Virus record (IMG/VR): IMGVR_UViG_3300037258_000033
Location: 1-45,829 of that record
Length of the DNA stretch: 45,829 nt
Strand: one strand, 5' to 3'
Origin: a virus
Position numbers and translations under genes: made by a program. Within the stretch, counting starts at the first letter, position 1. The number at the start of each line of letters is the position of its first letter. Under the pieces are notes generated by a model. That model saw nothing but the letters and a program-made list of their open reading frames with translations. It did no database searches and was not told the DNA's origin. Of this stretch, positions 27,801 to 37,194 are shown piece by piece.

Positions 27801-30800
27801 TGGCGCTTTCGACTCACGAGCTGTATTTAATTCTACGTGCTCGTGACGAAGCAAGTGGCGTTCTTCGATCTTTTTCCAATAACATCGGCGCTATGGATCG
27901 TGAAGTTGTTGCGTACCAGATTAAGGGTATTCAACAAGTTCGCGCAGAAAGTGCTAGGCAAGCACAAGATCAGATTGCGGGTCTTCAAGCGATACGTGTC
28001 GAACAGCTTGAAGGCATTGCTACTACCAAAGAGCAGATCGTTCAGATTCAGCAACAGCAGACTTTGGATTCCGCATTAGCTACAAAAAAGATCGCCGATC
28101 TTAAATATGCCTCTGTTGCTCGCGACGTAGATGTCAGAGAACAGATAGCACAGATCCAACAGGTACGTGCAACAGAAGCACTTCAAGCGAAGCAGCAGAT
28201 TGCTGATCTTAGAACAGTAGCGTCCTCACAAGGTCTCGACGTAAAGGGAATCGACGCTCGCATTGCTGCTATCAAGGAACTCGATACGGCGAGTGCTAGA
28301 AGCGCTGCAGATCAAATTGCTCAGATCAAAGCTGTTGAACGTGAAGACTTACTCGCTGCCCAAAAGGCAAAGGCAGCTGCACAGACACGTATGACGCATG
28401 GTACCTCTCTAGTAACTACCGGTTTGGCAACTGCTATTGTTGGTGCCGTAACAATAGCAGGACTATCATCCTTTACTACTGCTGCACAAGAATATACCAA
28501 GCAGGCAGCGCTGACGCAGACTCAGACTGACAAGGTCAAGATCAGTTTACAGCAGATCAAGGATATGGGTCGCGATGTTGCAAATTCGTACGCTGTAGAC
28601 TTTGCTCAGGTACAAGGTACGTTATACGATATCTTCTCCTCTATCGATACTAACGCGCCTGGTGCAAAGAAGCTTCTGCAGGGTATTGCTGAGGCGTCAG
28701 TCGCAGGCAATACGTCGATGAGTGATGCAGGCCGAGGCATTATTGGTATTCTAAATGCCTATCACTTAAAGGCGACAGATGTCAATCAGGTCAACGACAT
28801 CATGTTCCAGTTGGTTAGAAAGGGTGTCGGTACCTACTCGCAGTTTGATACTGTACTTGGTCGCGTAACGCCGTCTGCTGTTAAGGCGGGACAGAGTTTC
28901 CAAGAAATGGCCGGTATGATGGCATTCGCCACTCGTAACGGTATGACTACGTCTAACGCGGCGTCTTCCGTTGCACGCGCACTTGATGCTTTGGATAACC
29001 CCAAGGCAGTCGCAGCGCTCAAGCAGTTCGGAGTAAACGTATACGACGCAGGCGGCCAAATGCGTCCGGTTGCTGATATTATGCAAGACTTGCGTGATAA
29101 GATGGCAGGTTTAACACAGCAGGCGAAGGCTGCCGATCTAAAAGAGTTGTTCAAGAGCGCTGGTGGTACGATTCAAGCGATGCGCTTCTTTAACTTAGCG
29201 CTCGGTGATAGTAACAACTTGTTAGGCGAACTAACAGCTTCGATGTATAGCGCGCAGGGTGCTACTGCGGCTGCCTACGCTGTGATGGCAAATACGCCTG
29301 AAAATAAAGTTAAATTGCTGAACAATCAGTGGCAGGTTACTAAGACACTTATTGGCGATCAACTTATTCCGGTTAAGTTAAAGTTCTTGGACGTACTGAC
29401 AAAACTGCTCGGTATGTTCAATAACTTATCACCGGCAGTATTACACACAGTTGTAACCGTAACACTTGCGATCGCAGTCTTCTTGACGCTTGGTGGAATT
29501 CTCGCCTCTATTATAGGCGTATTCACTTTGCTCTCGGGAGCAGTCGAAGCGGCAGGTCTTACCTTTGGCGGCTTCGTTCTTCTTACTACAGGTGTAGGTG
29601 CTGCGATTGCTGGACTAGTCATTGCGGTTCTGTATGTTAGGCAGCACTGGCAGCAATTCAAGAAGGACGCTACCGACGTTTGGACTTGGATTCAGAAGCA
29701 GGTTATCGAGCCGTTTATTGATGCATGGAACAAGCTGTACCCGGACTTCATCACAGGCGCGGATAAAATATACGCAGCGCTTAAGCAGTTTGCGGAATAC
29801 ATCTATAACAAGTTGAAGGATAGCCCCCAGATCTTTGAGGCTATTCATAACGCTATTGTTTCTTTCACCAAGGATGCTGTACCTACAATTAAATTGGCTT
29901 GGACTATAATTGTATCGACTATACAGTCTGCAGTTACGCTCTTGAAGCCCATGCTCGATTTAGTCATTACCTTATTCAAGGATCTATCAGATCTCTGGAA
30001 CGCTATGCCTAGTTGGGCTCGCCAAGTTGTAATCGCGTTGGCTTTAATTACTGTAGCCTTCAAGCAGTTTAACCTGGCCGAGACGGCAATAGGTACGAGT
30101 ATGAGTTTGAAGATGGCTAGTATCTTTGCTCTTCCCGTTGGTGTTACATCTCGCATAGATGCGCTCAAGGCTAGTCTCACGGGACTAGCAGCGACTATGA
30201 CGTCTGTAGCTAAGATCGCAATCGTACCAGCAGTTATTGGCCAAGCCACTTCTGCTAACGGTGCTGGTGGTTGGTTAGAATCTATTCTAGGTGGTAGCGC
30301 TGCAGGTGCAGCCGGAGGTGCTCTTGTAGGAGGCATTGGTGCGGTACCTGGCGCAGTTATCGGAGCAGCTGTAGGAACGATTAGTCACGCGCTAAAGGTA
30401 CTGTCTAGTAGCGGTAAGCAAGCCGCTACTGCGTTAACACCTGTTGAACAGCAACTACAGAGTATCGCTAGTAATGCTACTTCATTGAGCGACGCCATAG
30501 TTACTGCAAACGGTAAGATCACTTCGAGTGTTAAGCAAACAGCTATCAACTTACTCGTTCAGTCTAATACTGCAGTTACTTGGGCTCAGGCGGGCGTAAC
30601 TAATCTAGGCGATGTAACTGCAGCTGTACTTGGAAACAACACTGCTTACAATAGTTTGATCACTACGTTGCAGACTGCTCTACAGACGGGACAAATTTCT
30701 AACCAGCAATACCAGTTGTTAACAGGAACGTTAACTAGCTTGTCTGAACAAGTAGTTGGCGCTAAGGGTAATCTCGCCTTAATGGGCACTAAGGGATTCG

Positions 30801-32311
30801 GTTCAATTTCTTCTAGCGCTGAAACGTCCAAGCAAAAGATGATTTCGTTCATTTTGAGTTTGAATAATACTACCGCTGCTATGCTAAATAATGGCACATC
30901 TGTCAAGAATGCTAATGTTTACTACAAGGGCCAAGTTGCACAACTCTTGCTTACAGGGGCACAGCTCAACCTTACTAAGGGCCAAGTACAACAACTGATT
31001 AGTGAATACACGCACGTACCTCCTTCTATCAAGACAGTAGCGACAGTTGATATTAGTCAAGCAGTTGCTGCTTTGGATACTCTCTATGATGACCTCGCGA
31101 CTGTTGGTGGACCTAACGGTATTGGTAGTATTTTGCAAAAGGGTCTGATTAAGCCTACGGTGGGTTCATTTACAGCAGCTATCAATGCAGCTGCTAAGGC
31201 TGCGGCATCGGCTCCAAAGGTTGCGCTTGCAACAGGCCCTTCGCCTTCAAGCGCAGGTACTGGAGGCGCAAGCGGAGGTACTGGAACAGGTACTGCTGCT
31301 GCAGCAAGCGTACCGAAGTATATTGGCGATGCAATAAATGCCATTCAAAATGCACAAACCGCACTAGCAGGTGCCGGTATTAGCAAGACTAACGTCAGTA
31401 GTTTTAATACACTGATCGGAAGATTGAAAATTACACCAAACCAAAGCGGTCTTGCTGGGTACCTGACTATAGAAAACAACCATCTCAGTAAGTTGGTTAC
31501 TGAGCGTAGTGCAGTCGCTAAGAAGCTCACAGCAGCCAATACCGCCCTTACTACAGCCGAAACACAGTACAACAATTACAAGGCGCAAGTACAGACTAAC
31601 GTTATGGGTAGCTTCGATATTACTCAGCTAACGGGTTATAATGCTAGCGACATAATTACAACACTCTCCGCCGATGTAGCTAATGCGAAGGAGTTCTATA
31701 ACGATCTGGCTACACTAAAGGCTGAAGGGTTTAGTCCTGCACTACTCGCGCAGCTCGGAAATGCTGGACCTGCACAGCTATCTACTGTGCAGGCACTTAT
31801 GAGTATTACGCCAGATCAGATTACGCAGATCAATAACTTATACGGACAATTAAGTTCCGCGGCTAGTTCTATCGCGACGCAATCTGCTAACGAGATGTAC
31901 GGCGCGGGTGTAGCGGCTGCTAAGGGTGTTGTAGCGGGCTTGCAATCTCAAGAGAACGCGATCCAAAAGGAAATGAACAAGATCGGCGCTGCGATGGTAA
32001 GTGCGATTAAGAAGTCGCTAGGCATTGCGTCTCCGTCCAAAGTCTTCCATGGATTGGGTATTAACACTATGCAGGGCTTGAACTTGGGTCTACAGCACGG
32101 GTACAAGAACATTGGCTACACGATGCATTCAATGGGTAACGACATGAGTAGCAAGTACGGAAGTGTTAGTAGCAATAGCGGTCGTAGAGGAATAGGCAGC
32201 GGTAGTGGTGGTGACATTATCTTCCAATCGGGAGCAGTAGTGACGCAAGAAATCAATCCTGTTAAGCACGCAGCTGATCTCGGTTGGGCTCTTAGTAGGA
32301 GGGTATCCTAA
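27800..32311 (+). CDS. Tape measure protein (1503 aa)
   Basis: This is the longest gene of the window, directly after the chaperones. Residues 40-200 form heptad-rich helices with IADL/QIQQ-type repeats. Residues 210-500 match the TP901-type tape measure core (VAGNTSMSDAGRGIIGILNA, FATRNGMTTSNAASSVARAL). A hydrophobic stretch near 555-625 can span a membrane. Ser/Thr/Gln-rich helices and a C-terminal GIASPSKVFHGLGINTMQGL segment follow. It sets tail length and probably lines DNA entry. No lysozyme or peptidase motif was seen. Confidence 0.95.
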   Translation: MALSTHELYLILRARDEASGVLRSFSNNIGAMDREVVAYQIKGIQQVRAESARQAQDQIAGLQAIRVEQLEGIATTKEQIVQIQQQQTLDSALATKKIADLKYASVARDVDVREQIAQIQQVRATEALQAKQQIADLRTVASSQGLDVKGIDARIAAIKELDTASARSAADQIAQIKAVEREDLLAAQKAKAAAQTRMTHGTSLVTTGLATAIVGAVTIAGLSSFTTAAQEYTKQAALTQTQTDKVKISLQQIKDMGRDVANSYAVDFAQVQGTLYDIFSSIDTNAPGAKKLLQGIAEASVAGNTSMSDAGRGIIGILNAYHLKATDVNQVNDIMFQLVRKGVGTYSQFDTVLGRVTPSAVKAGQSFQEMAGMMAFATRNGMTTSNAASSVARALDALDNPKAVAALKQFGVNVYDAGGQMRPVADIMQDLRDKMAGLTQQAKAADLKELFKSAGGTIQAMRFFNLALGDSNNLLGELTASMYSAQGATAAAYAVMANTPENKVKLLNNQWQVTKTLIGDQLIPVKLKFLDVLTKLLGMFNNLSPAVLHTVVTVTLAIAVFLTLGGILASIIGVFTLLSGAVEAAGLTFGGFVLLTTGVGAAIAGLVIAVLYVRQHWQQFKKDATDVWTWIQKQVIEPFIDAWNKLYPDFITGADKIYAALKQFAEYIYNKLKDSPQIFEAIHNAIVSFTKDAVPTIKLAWTIIVSTIQSAVTLLKPMLDLVITLFKDLSDLWNAMPSWARQVVIALALITVAFKQFNLAETAIGTSMSLKMASIFALPVGVTSRIDALKASLTGLAATMTSVAKIAIVPAVIGQATSANGAGGWLESILGGSAAGAAGGALVGGIGAVPGAVIGAAVGTISHALKVLSSSGKQAATALTPVEQQLQSIASNATSLSDAIVTANGKITSSVKQTAINLLVQSNTAVTWAQAGVTNLGDVTAAVLGNNTAYNSLITTLQTALQTGQISNQQYQLLTGTLTSLSEQVVGAKGNLALMGTKGFGSISSSAETSKQKMISFILSLNNTTAAMLNNGTSVKNANVYYKGQVAQLLLTGAQLNLTKGQVQQLISEYTHVPPSIKTVATVDISQAVAALDTLYDDLATVGGPNGIGSILQKGLIKPTVGSFTAAINAAAKAAASAPKVALATGPSPSSAGTGGASGGTGTGTAAAASVPKYIGDAINAIQNAQTALAGAGISKTNVSSFNTLIGRLKITPNQSGLAGYLTIENNHLSKLVTERSAVAKKLTAANTALTTAETQYNNYKAQVQTNVMGSFDITQLTGYNASDIITTLSADVANAKEFYNDLATLKAEGFSPALLAQLGNAGPAQLSTVQALMSITPDQITQINNLYGQLSSAASSIATQSANEMYGAGVAAAKGVVAGLQSQENAIQKEMNKIGAAMVSAIKKSLGIASPSKVFHGLGINTMQGLNLGLQHGYKNIGYTMHSMGNDMSSKYGSVSSNSGRRGIGSGSGGDIIFQSGAVVTQEINPVKHAADLGWALSRRVS

Positions 32312-33951
32312 TGGCACTCACTACATATGATGGCACGACTTGTCCTTTCTGCGCTCAAACTGTTTTCGGTGTCTCCCCCGGACTATACGGAACGGGTAGT
32401 AGTAGCAATGCGGCAACTGCTTCTAGAACTACGACTGAGGGATTTGGACTTGTCCAACCTAACGATTGCATAGTTGTTTGCTTTACAGTAGGTTCTACGA
32501 CTGCGACTGTATCTTCTGTCACTTCACAGGTAGGGTCTCTAACGTGGACTAATAAAGCTGCGCTTACTTTAGGTTCGAACAAATTCTATGTCTACATAGG
32601 ACAGAACTTAACAGGCTCAGCTATTTCCTACTTAGGTACAATCACGGTTACTCTGAGTGCCTCTGTTGCTTGGTCGATGACTGCACTTCAAGTAACCAAT
32701 ATCACTTCGATAGACGCAACAGTCGGAACAGCGAGTAGTGGTAGCACAACTAATCTTTCCCTTACAGGTGCTGCGTATACCCACGATAACGCGTTTGTTA
32801 TGTTCGCTGCGGGATTTGTCAGTACGAGCGCGACTAACAATCAGAGTGACTATCGAGCCGTTCCTGGTATAATTGCTACTGCAGCTGAACAGTCTTTGGT
32901 CTCGTCGAACTACTACACGTCCAACTTCTACACTTCGCAATGGTTAGGTGCTAAGTCTGGTCCTGCAGCTATGTACAATCCGAAGTTCTCGACCGGTACC
33001 GCTGTAGGCTTGGTTCAACTTTATTTCTACGGACCAACTATTAAGTTGGACGACTTCACTTACCTTATTGGCGAACCGAATGGAACGCTGCTTAACAATC
33101 CCGCTAATACTCTGCCGCTGATCGATGTTAGCGATGTTCAGGGATTAACTGATATGAATATCACAGCGGGTAACGACCCTATTGATGGTTCGGACGGTAG
33201 CTATGTGTTTGCTAAATATGCCACAGGCCATACTGTTGTTATTGACGGTACTATCTATACCTCTTCGCCCTTCGACGAAACAGTTCTAGATGGAATTAAA
33301 CAGAATCTTTCACCTCCAGCTAACCCAGCTGTTAGTGGCCCCATACCATTTTTCTACAAGTTGCCTAATCGTAACCCTCGTAAGCTTTTTGTTTACCCCT
33401 CAAAGTTCGTATCTGATCAGGCAAGGGAACGTGCACTAGCACAAGCTGACTACCAGATTCAACTGATGAGTCCCGACGCGAGATCGTATGATCCAACACA
33501 AACAGCATCGAGTGGTAACGGTACAAGCGGTCTCTACGGCGTAACAGTTACTCCTACAGGTAACTGCGAAACCTTTCCACGTATTTATTTCAATCTCGCT
33601 AATGGTGAAGGCACAGGCACTGCTACCATTATTTTCTATGCCGTTACTTGGGCTGGTGCTTTTCCTATCCTACAACAGGGAGCGCCCACTGTTCAGATCA
33701 ATATTCCTGCGTTAGGTGCGATTACTGATGCTTTCAGCGCAGTACTTTGTTTGGACCTTTACAACAGAGCGCTTCTATTGCACACAGCAGCAAGTACTTT
33801 GGAGTACATAGAGTATCCAGGACTAATTAATCCAATTCCTGATTGGTTCTCTTTAATTCCAGGTATTCCTAATACCATCTTCATGCAACGTAGTATCTCG
33901 ACCATCAACGATGCACCTTTTGAGATTCAATACGCGGGTGCATTCCGATGA
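32311..33951 (+). CDS. Distal tail protein (Dit-like) with extra N-terminal domain
   Basis: This 546-aa protein starts at a TAATG overlap after AGGAGG. Residues 1-235 form a beta-rich domain that may bind carbohydrate. From about 250 the sequence (LPLIDVSDVQGLTDMNITAG, GSYVFAKYATGHTVVIDGTI) resembles siphophage Dit ring proteins, with a second beta domain at the C-terminus. It joins the tube to the baseplate. Confidence 0.75.
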   Translation: MALTTYDGTTCPFCAQTVFGVSPGLYGTGSSSNAATASRTTTEGFGLVQPNDCIVVCFTVGSTTATVSSVTSQVGSLTWTNKAALTLGSNKFYVYIGQNLTGSAISYLGTITVTLSASVAWSMTALQVTNITSIDATVGTASSGSTTNLSLTGAAYTHDNAFVMFAAGFVSTSATNNQSDYRAVPGIIATAAEQSLVSSNYYTSNFYTSQWLGAKSGPAAMYNPKFSTGTAVGLVQLYFYGPTIKLDDFTYLIGEPNGTLLNNPANTLPLIDVSDVQGLTDMNITAGNDPIDGSDGSYVFAKYATGHTVVIDGTIYTSSPFDETVLDGIKQNLSPPANPAVSGPIPFFYKLPNRNPRKLFVYPSKFVSDQARERALAQADYQIQLMSPDARSYDPTQTASSGNGTSGLYGVTVTPTGNCETFPRIYFNLANGEGTGTATIIFYAVTWAGAFPILQQGAPTVQINIPALGAITDAFSAVLCLDLYNRALLLHTAASTLEYIEYPGLINPIPDWFSLIPGIPNTIFMQRSISTINDAPFEIQYAGAFR

Positions 33952-35060
33952 GTCTTCCTGTCTACTCAGCACTACCGCCTACGGGCGTATCTGGATCTCG
34001 CTATACTTTATTTTCGGCTGATCATACTGGTAAGATTATAACTGAGTTCCCTTATCGTAATATGCAAATTACTAATATGATGGGCGCTCAGGGCTTTACA
34101 ATGACGTGTGAAATACCTTATAGAGGTAGTAGACGTATTTCTTACGCCAATCTCTATCCAGGTATTCATGACTTAGTAGCGTACGATAATCTCAATAACA
34201 TAGTAGTATTCGCAGGACCCTTATGGGATGCTACGGCTTCTAGTTCTACTGGTGTTATTTCGGTATCGGCACAAGATCCTTTGACCTACTTGGCCAAGAG
34301 ATTGCTCAAGACGACTAAGGTATACGTAGGGCAAGCGCCTACAGCAATCGTGTCCGATCTATTCACCTATATGAATAGTGTACGTAGTACTAACATGAAT
34401 GTTAGCATACAGAGCGCTAACTCAGGTACGGTTACAGTTACTTATCAGGCGCGCGATAGGAACAAAATAAGTGATCTGATCCAAGCACTCAGTCTGATGG
34501 ATAACGGGTTCGACTACTACTTTTCCTGTGATATTGGTTTGACAGTCCAGTACAACCTCTTAGTGTATGGAGGTTTAATTACTCCCAGTAATGCGCCTAT
34601 TCCAGTAGGTCCTAGTCTTGCAACGGGTGCGGGTCTTATGGGTTACTCGTTACAACTTAACGCACAAACTTTAACTAATGATATAGACGAGATTGCCTCA
34701 GATCAGTCTAACATTCAAAACGCTACTGACGCTACTAACGTAACCACTTACAACGCACTCTATCAGTCAGCTGAAACGAACGACGTGACAACGCCTACTG
34801 CACTTACTACTATTGCGAATAAGCGAATTAAGGCTTTGTCTACAACAGATCAAAACCCCACAATGGTAGTTAAGTCTTCTCTCGTATCAGGAACACCTGG
34901 CGTAGATTTCGACATGGGGTCTCAGTTACAGGTCGTGATCAATGATGACTGGGCCCAGTATTATGGCACTGCTCGTGTTGTGGGGTATCAGATTACTCCT
35001 GGACAAGGTGATGGTACTTCTGTTGTTATCTACCAGCAAGACTTGTCGGCGGTGTCTTAA
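33948..35060 (+). CDS. Baseplate hub / tail-associated protein (gp27-like)
   Basis: This 370-aa protein overlaps the Dit-like gene by ATGA. FSADHTGKIITEFPYRNMQI, NIVVFAGPLWDATASS, ISVSAQDPLTYLAKRLL and a C-terminal VQVVINDDWAQYYGTARVVGYQI-type region follow the layout of siphophage hub proteins with a gp27-like fold. It probably closes the tail tube. No lytic domain is attached. Confidence 0.72.
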   Translation: MSLPVYSALPPTGVSGSRYTLFSADHTGKIITEFPYRNMQITNMMGAQGFTMTCEIPYRGSRRISYANLYPGIHDLVAYDNLNNIVVFAGPLWDATASSSTGVISVSAQDPLTYLAKRLLKTTKVYVGQAPTAIVSDLFTYMNSVRSTNMNVSIQSANSGTVTVTYQARDRNKISDLIQALSLMDNGFDYYFSCDIGLTVQYNLLVYGGLITPSNAPIPVGPSLATGAGLMGYSLQLNAQTLTNDIDEIASDQSNIQNATDATNVTTYNALYQSAETNDVTTPTALTTIANKRIKALSTTDQNPTMVVKSSLVSGTPGVDFDMGSQLQVVINDDWAQYYGTARVVGYQITPGQGDGTSVVIYQQDLSAVS

Positions 35061-35425
35061 TGACTAGTTCACCACGTGTAAGCCTTAGTCCTGCTACTCT
35101 GTTCGAAATAGTTAGGCAGATGAGGCAAGATATCGGTACGCTCTACAAGCGAAGTCAGAAACCTCTGTTGGGATCGTTTACTACTTCGGTAACTTCAGGC
35201 ACTGCTTCGACTTCGGGGTCGACTACCTTCCCTTCAGACGCGGGATTCACTAACGCACCAAGTGTATTTCTGTCCATCGTCTACACTGGCGGTACTGACT
35301 TCGCAGTCTTGTTGAGTGCAATACCTACTACAACAGGATTCTCGTGGGTGGTGTTTACTACTACAGGAACTAACTCAGGCTTAACACATAGCTTCACTGT
35401 GCAATACGTAGCACTAGGAAGATAG
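35060..35425 (+). CDS. Minor tail protein (121 aa)
   Basis: A short N-terminal helix (LFEIVRQMRQDIGTLYKRS) is followed by a small beta domain (FVNAPSVFLSIVYTGG-type strands, FAVLLSAIPTTTGFSWVVF). This pattern is common for small baseplate proteins placed after the hub. One-base overlap with the hub gene. Confidence 0.65.
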   Translation: MTSSPRVSLSPATLFEIVRQMRQDIGTLYKRSQKPLLGSFTTSVTSGTASTSGSTTFPSDAGFTNAPSVFLSIVYTGGTDFAVLLSAIPTTTGFSWVVFTTTGTNSGLTHSFTVQYVALGR

Positions 35426-35437
35426 GAAGGAGGGAAT

Positions 35438-36199
35438 ATGGGTACAGCACCCGCAGCTATCATGCAGTTAAGCACTACATTGCAGAGTCGAAAGGATCGC
35501 CCTGGAAGTTACACGTTCCTTGGCATTGTAGGTGATGCTGCGCACTCGTTCGGATATCATTTGAGTAACAACGACCTTATAGGTCTCGGCGAAGGGAGTA
35601 CGGACTACTCGCTACAATTGACGAGAGACAAGACTGGTGCAAGAGCAACCCCTAACTACGCTTCCGCATGGGACTTAGGATTTAGTGATTCCGATATGGT
35701 ACTTGTTACCAATCGCCTACTCACTGCGGCAGTTGCAAAGAATCCGAGTCTTGTTGGCATTCGTGAGTTTTGTGGTACAACGGATAACGTCCATACACAT
35801 CCATACGACTTATCCAATGCGCAGGACGGACCACTTGACTCATGGGACCTGAGTCACCTACACCACGTACACCTTTCGTTCTATCGCGATGTGTGTAACA
35901 ACTACAACGCGATTAAGAGCGTACTCGACACCATTTGTGGTGTCACAGAAGTTAGCGGAAACGGAGCCAACAAGATGCCATTCCTTCAACAATACACGCT
36001 CGGAGCTAAGCATACAGGAGCTGTGTATCTCGTAGACGATGAACCAGGTACTACACAACGGTGGGTCAAGACGCCTGCGGTCTTACAGAATATTCAAGCA
36101 CGCCTAAAGGCTCGCGGTCTTCCGAACAACGTTAGAAAGGCACAACATTCACGCGACTACTACGGTGAAGTTGTTGGACCGGATCCGGAGGCATCATGA
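35438..36199 (+). CDS. Probable endolysin, metallopeptidase-like
   Basis: This 253-aa protein is placed directly before the holin. Possible zinc ligands are H in SFGYHLSNNDL near residue 41, D in ASAWDLGF near 76, and H residues in SHLHHVHLSF near 146-149. The pattern resembles M15/LAS-type peptidoglycan peptidases (H, D, HxH). The C-terminal part (about 190-253) has no recognised wall-binding repeat. I cannot say which bond is cut. Confidence 0.7.
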   Translation: MGTAPAAIMQLSTTLQSRKDRPGSYTFLGIVGDAAHSFGYHLSNNDLIGLGEGSTDYSLQLTRDKTGARATPNYASAWDLGFSDSDMVLVTNRLLTAAVAKNPSLVGIREFCGTTDNVHTHPYDLSNAQDGPLDSWDLSHLHHVHLSFYRDVCNNYNAIKSVLDTICGVTEVSGNGANKMPFLQQYTLGAKHTGAVYLVDDEPGTTQRWVKTPAVLQNIQARLKARGLPNNVRKAQHSRDYYGEVVGPDPEAS

Positions 36200-36507
36200 C
36201 TCTCAAAGTAGACGTTCGTGATCTCGCATCGCGCGCGGGGAAGACATTCCTACAATCGTTTGGGGGTATCCTTAGTGCCTGGTGGATCTCTACCGGAACA
36301 GACTTGATCCACCAGATCAAGGATGTCTCGAGTGCCGAAAGGTTTGGTACTACAATACTCAGCGCAGTTTTAGCTGCAGCAATTAGCGCTGTGCACAACA
36401 CCCTTATCGCGCTGAAGAACGATTCGACAGTGAAATCAATTGCGGATGGTCCTGTCGAGCAGTTCTACTTCGAAACATCGAGCACAGGTAGTACACCTGC
36501 TACCTAG
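36196..36507 (+). CDS. Holin, two membrane segments (103 aa)
   Basis: The ATG overlaps the endolysin stop (ATGA). Two hydrophobic segments, FLQSFGGILSAWWISTG and FGTTILSAVLAAAISAVHNT, are separated by a charged loop, and the tail is hydrophilic. This is the layout of r1t-type phage holins. It is the last gene of the rightward unit, ending 13 bases before the terminator. Confidence 0.82.
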   Translation: MTLKVDVRDLASRAGKTFLQSFGGILSAWWISTGTDLIHQIKDVSSAERFGTTILSAVLAAAISAVHNTLIALKNDSTVKSIADGPVEQFYFETSSTGSTPAT

Positions 36508-36519
36508 TCCGTCATAGAC

Positions 36520-36576
36520 ACCAACCCCCCAGCGCATCGGGTTCGCTCCCCGGTGTCCCTCCGCTGGGGGGTTGGT
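36520..36576. terminator. Bidirectional terminator between convergent units
   Basis: ACCAACCCCCCAGCG (36520-36534) pairs perfectly with CGCTGGGGGGTTGGT (36562-36576). The loop itself can form CATCGGG/CCCGGTG. On the plus strand CTTCTATTTATT follows. It separates the holin gene from the leftward resolvase gene. Confidence 0.88.
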
Positions 36577-36579
36577 CTT

Positions 36580-37062
36580 CTATTTATTATCGCCGTGTGA
36601 CTTACCCCAACCTTTGCGTAGTAGCTCTGTTCTGATCGGTTCAGTCTTGATGTTGTGGATCAAAAAGTACAGTAAGTGCCCGTAAGCGTCCATAGCATGC
36701 TTCATATTAGGTCTATATAAGTCAAGTTTGACAAGGTTTTCTTTTTTCACAAACGTTGTATTTGTCACCTTACCCATAGCAGCTGTTTGTAACACTAACG
36801 GCACACCGTTAACAGCGCACCACAGGTGGGCGACGCCAATGTATTCGCATGAAACTAACTCAAGACCTGGACGCGATCTATTGCGGTACTCGAAGCTCTC
36901 TGACACAATAACATCGGGCTGAAACGCTTCGAATGTTCCTTCAAGTGCTGCGTGGTGGAATTGCGGGCCAAGCTGTCCGCTACTCCAACGAATTAATTCG
37001 TCACGTACTTCAAAAGTCGCGTATCCGGTCGTGCCGCCCGGATCTAATGCTATGATTCTCAC
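36580..37062 (-). CDS. RuvC-like Holliday junction resolvase (GTG start)
   Basis: This 160-aa protein has the RNase H-fold acidic set: D7 in ALDPGGTTGYA, E55 in IVSESFEY, H122 and D125 in HAMDAYGH. These match RuvC-type endonucleases of phages that cut branched DNA before packaging or during recombination. The GTG start overlaps a CCCTGTGGT element, with AGGAG upstream. It is the last gene of the leftward replication unit. Confidence 0.88.
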   Translation of the reverse strand: MRIIALDPGGTTGYATFEVRDELIRWSSGQLGPQFHHAALEGTFEAFQPDVIVSESFEYRNRSRPGLELVSCEYIGVAHLWCAVNGVPLVLQTAAMGKVTNTTFVKKENLVKLDLYRPNMKHAMDAYGHLLYFLIHNIKTEPIRTELLRKGWGKSHGDNK

Positions 37063-37070
37063 CCTGTGGT
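37062..37070 (+). promoter_or_regulatory. CCCTGTGGT element overlapping the resolvase start codon
   Basis: An exact copy lies in inverse orientation relative to the gene (ACCACAGGG on the coding strand), sharing its last base with the GTG. ATTC follows 10 bases later on the plus strand. Confidence 0.6.
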
Positions 37071-37074
37071 CTCC

Positions 37075-37101
37075 TTAATAATTCGGAGCAGCGAGACTCA
37101 A
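37075..37101 (-). promoter_or_regulatory. Probable promoter for the resolvase gene
   Basis: TTGAGT (37101-37096) and TATTAA (37080-37075) lie 15 bases apart on the minus strand. TTGAGTCTCGC and the following ACCACAGGG are shared with the promoter at 27144. Confidence 0.42.
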
Positions 37102-37194
37102 GTTAGACACTCTCGTACCCCAGCCCTATATAACCTATAAGCCCTGTAGGATAAAAGCTGTCTAATACAAGTCTCATTGGTCTAATGAATAGTC
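37102..37194. other. Rest of the gap, no gene seen
   Basis: The region contains repeated GTCTAAT and GTCTC words and CCCTATATAAC, which resembles the -10 area of promoters 7337 and 9897 but points rightward. No ORF or hairpin is supported. Confidence 0.35.
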
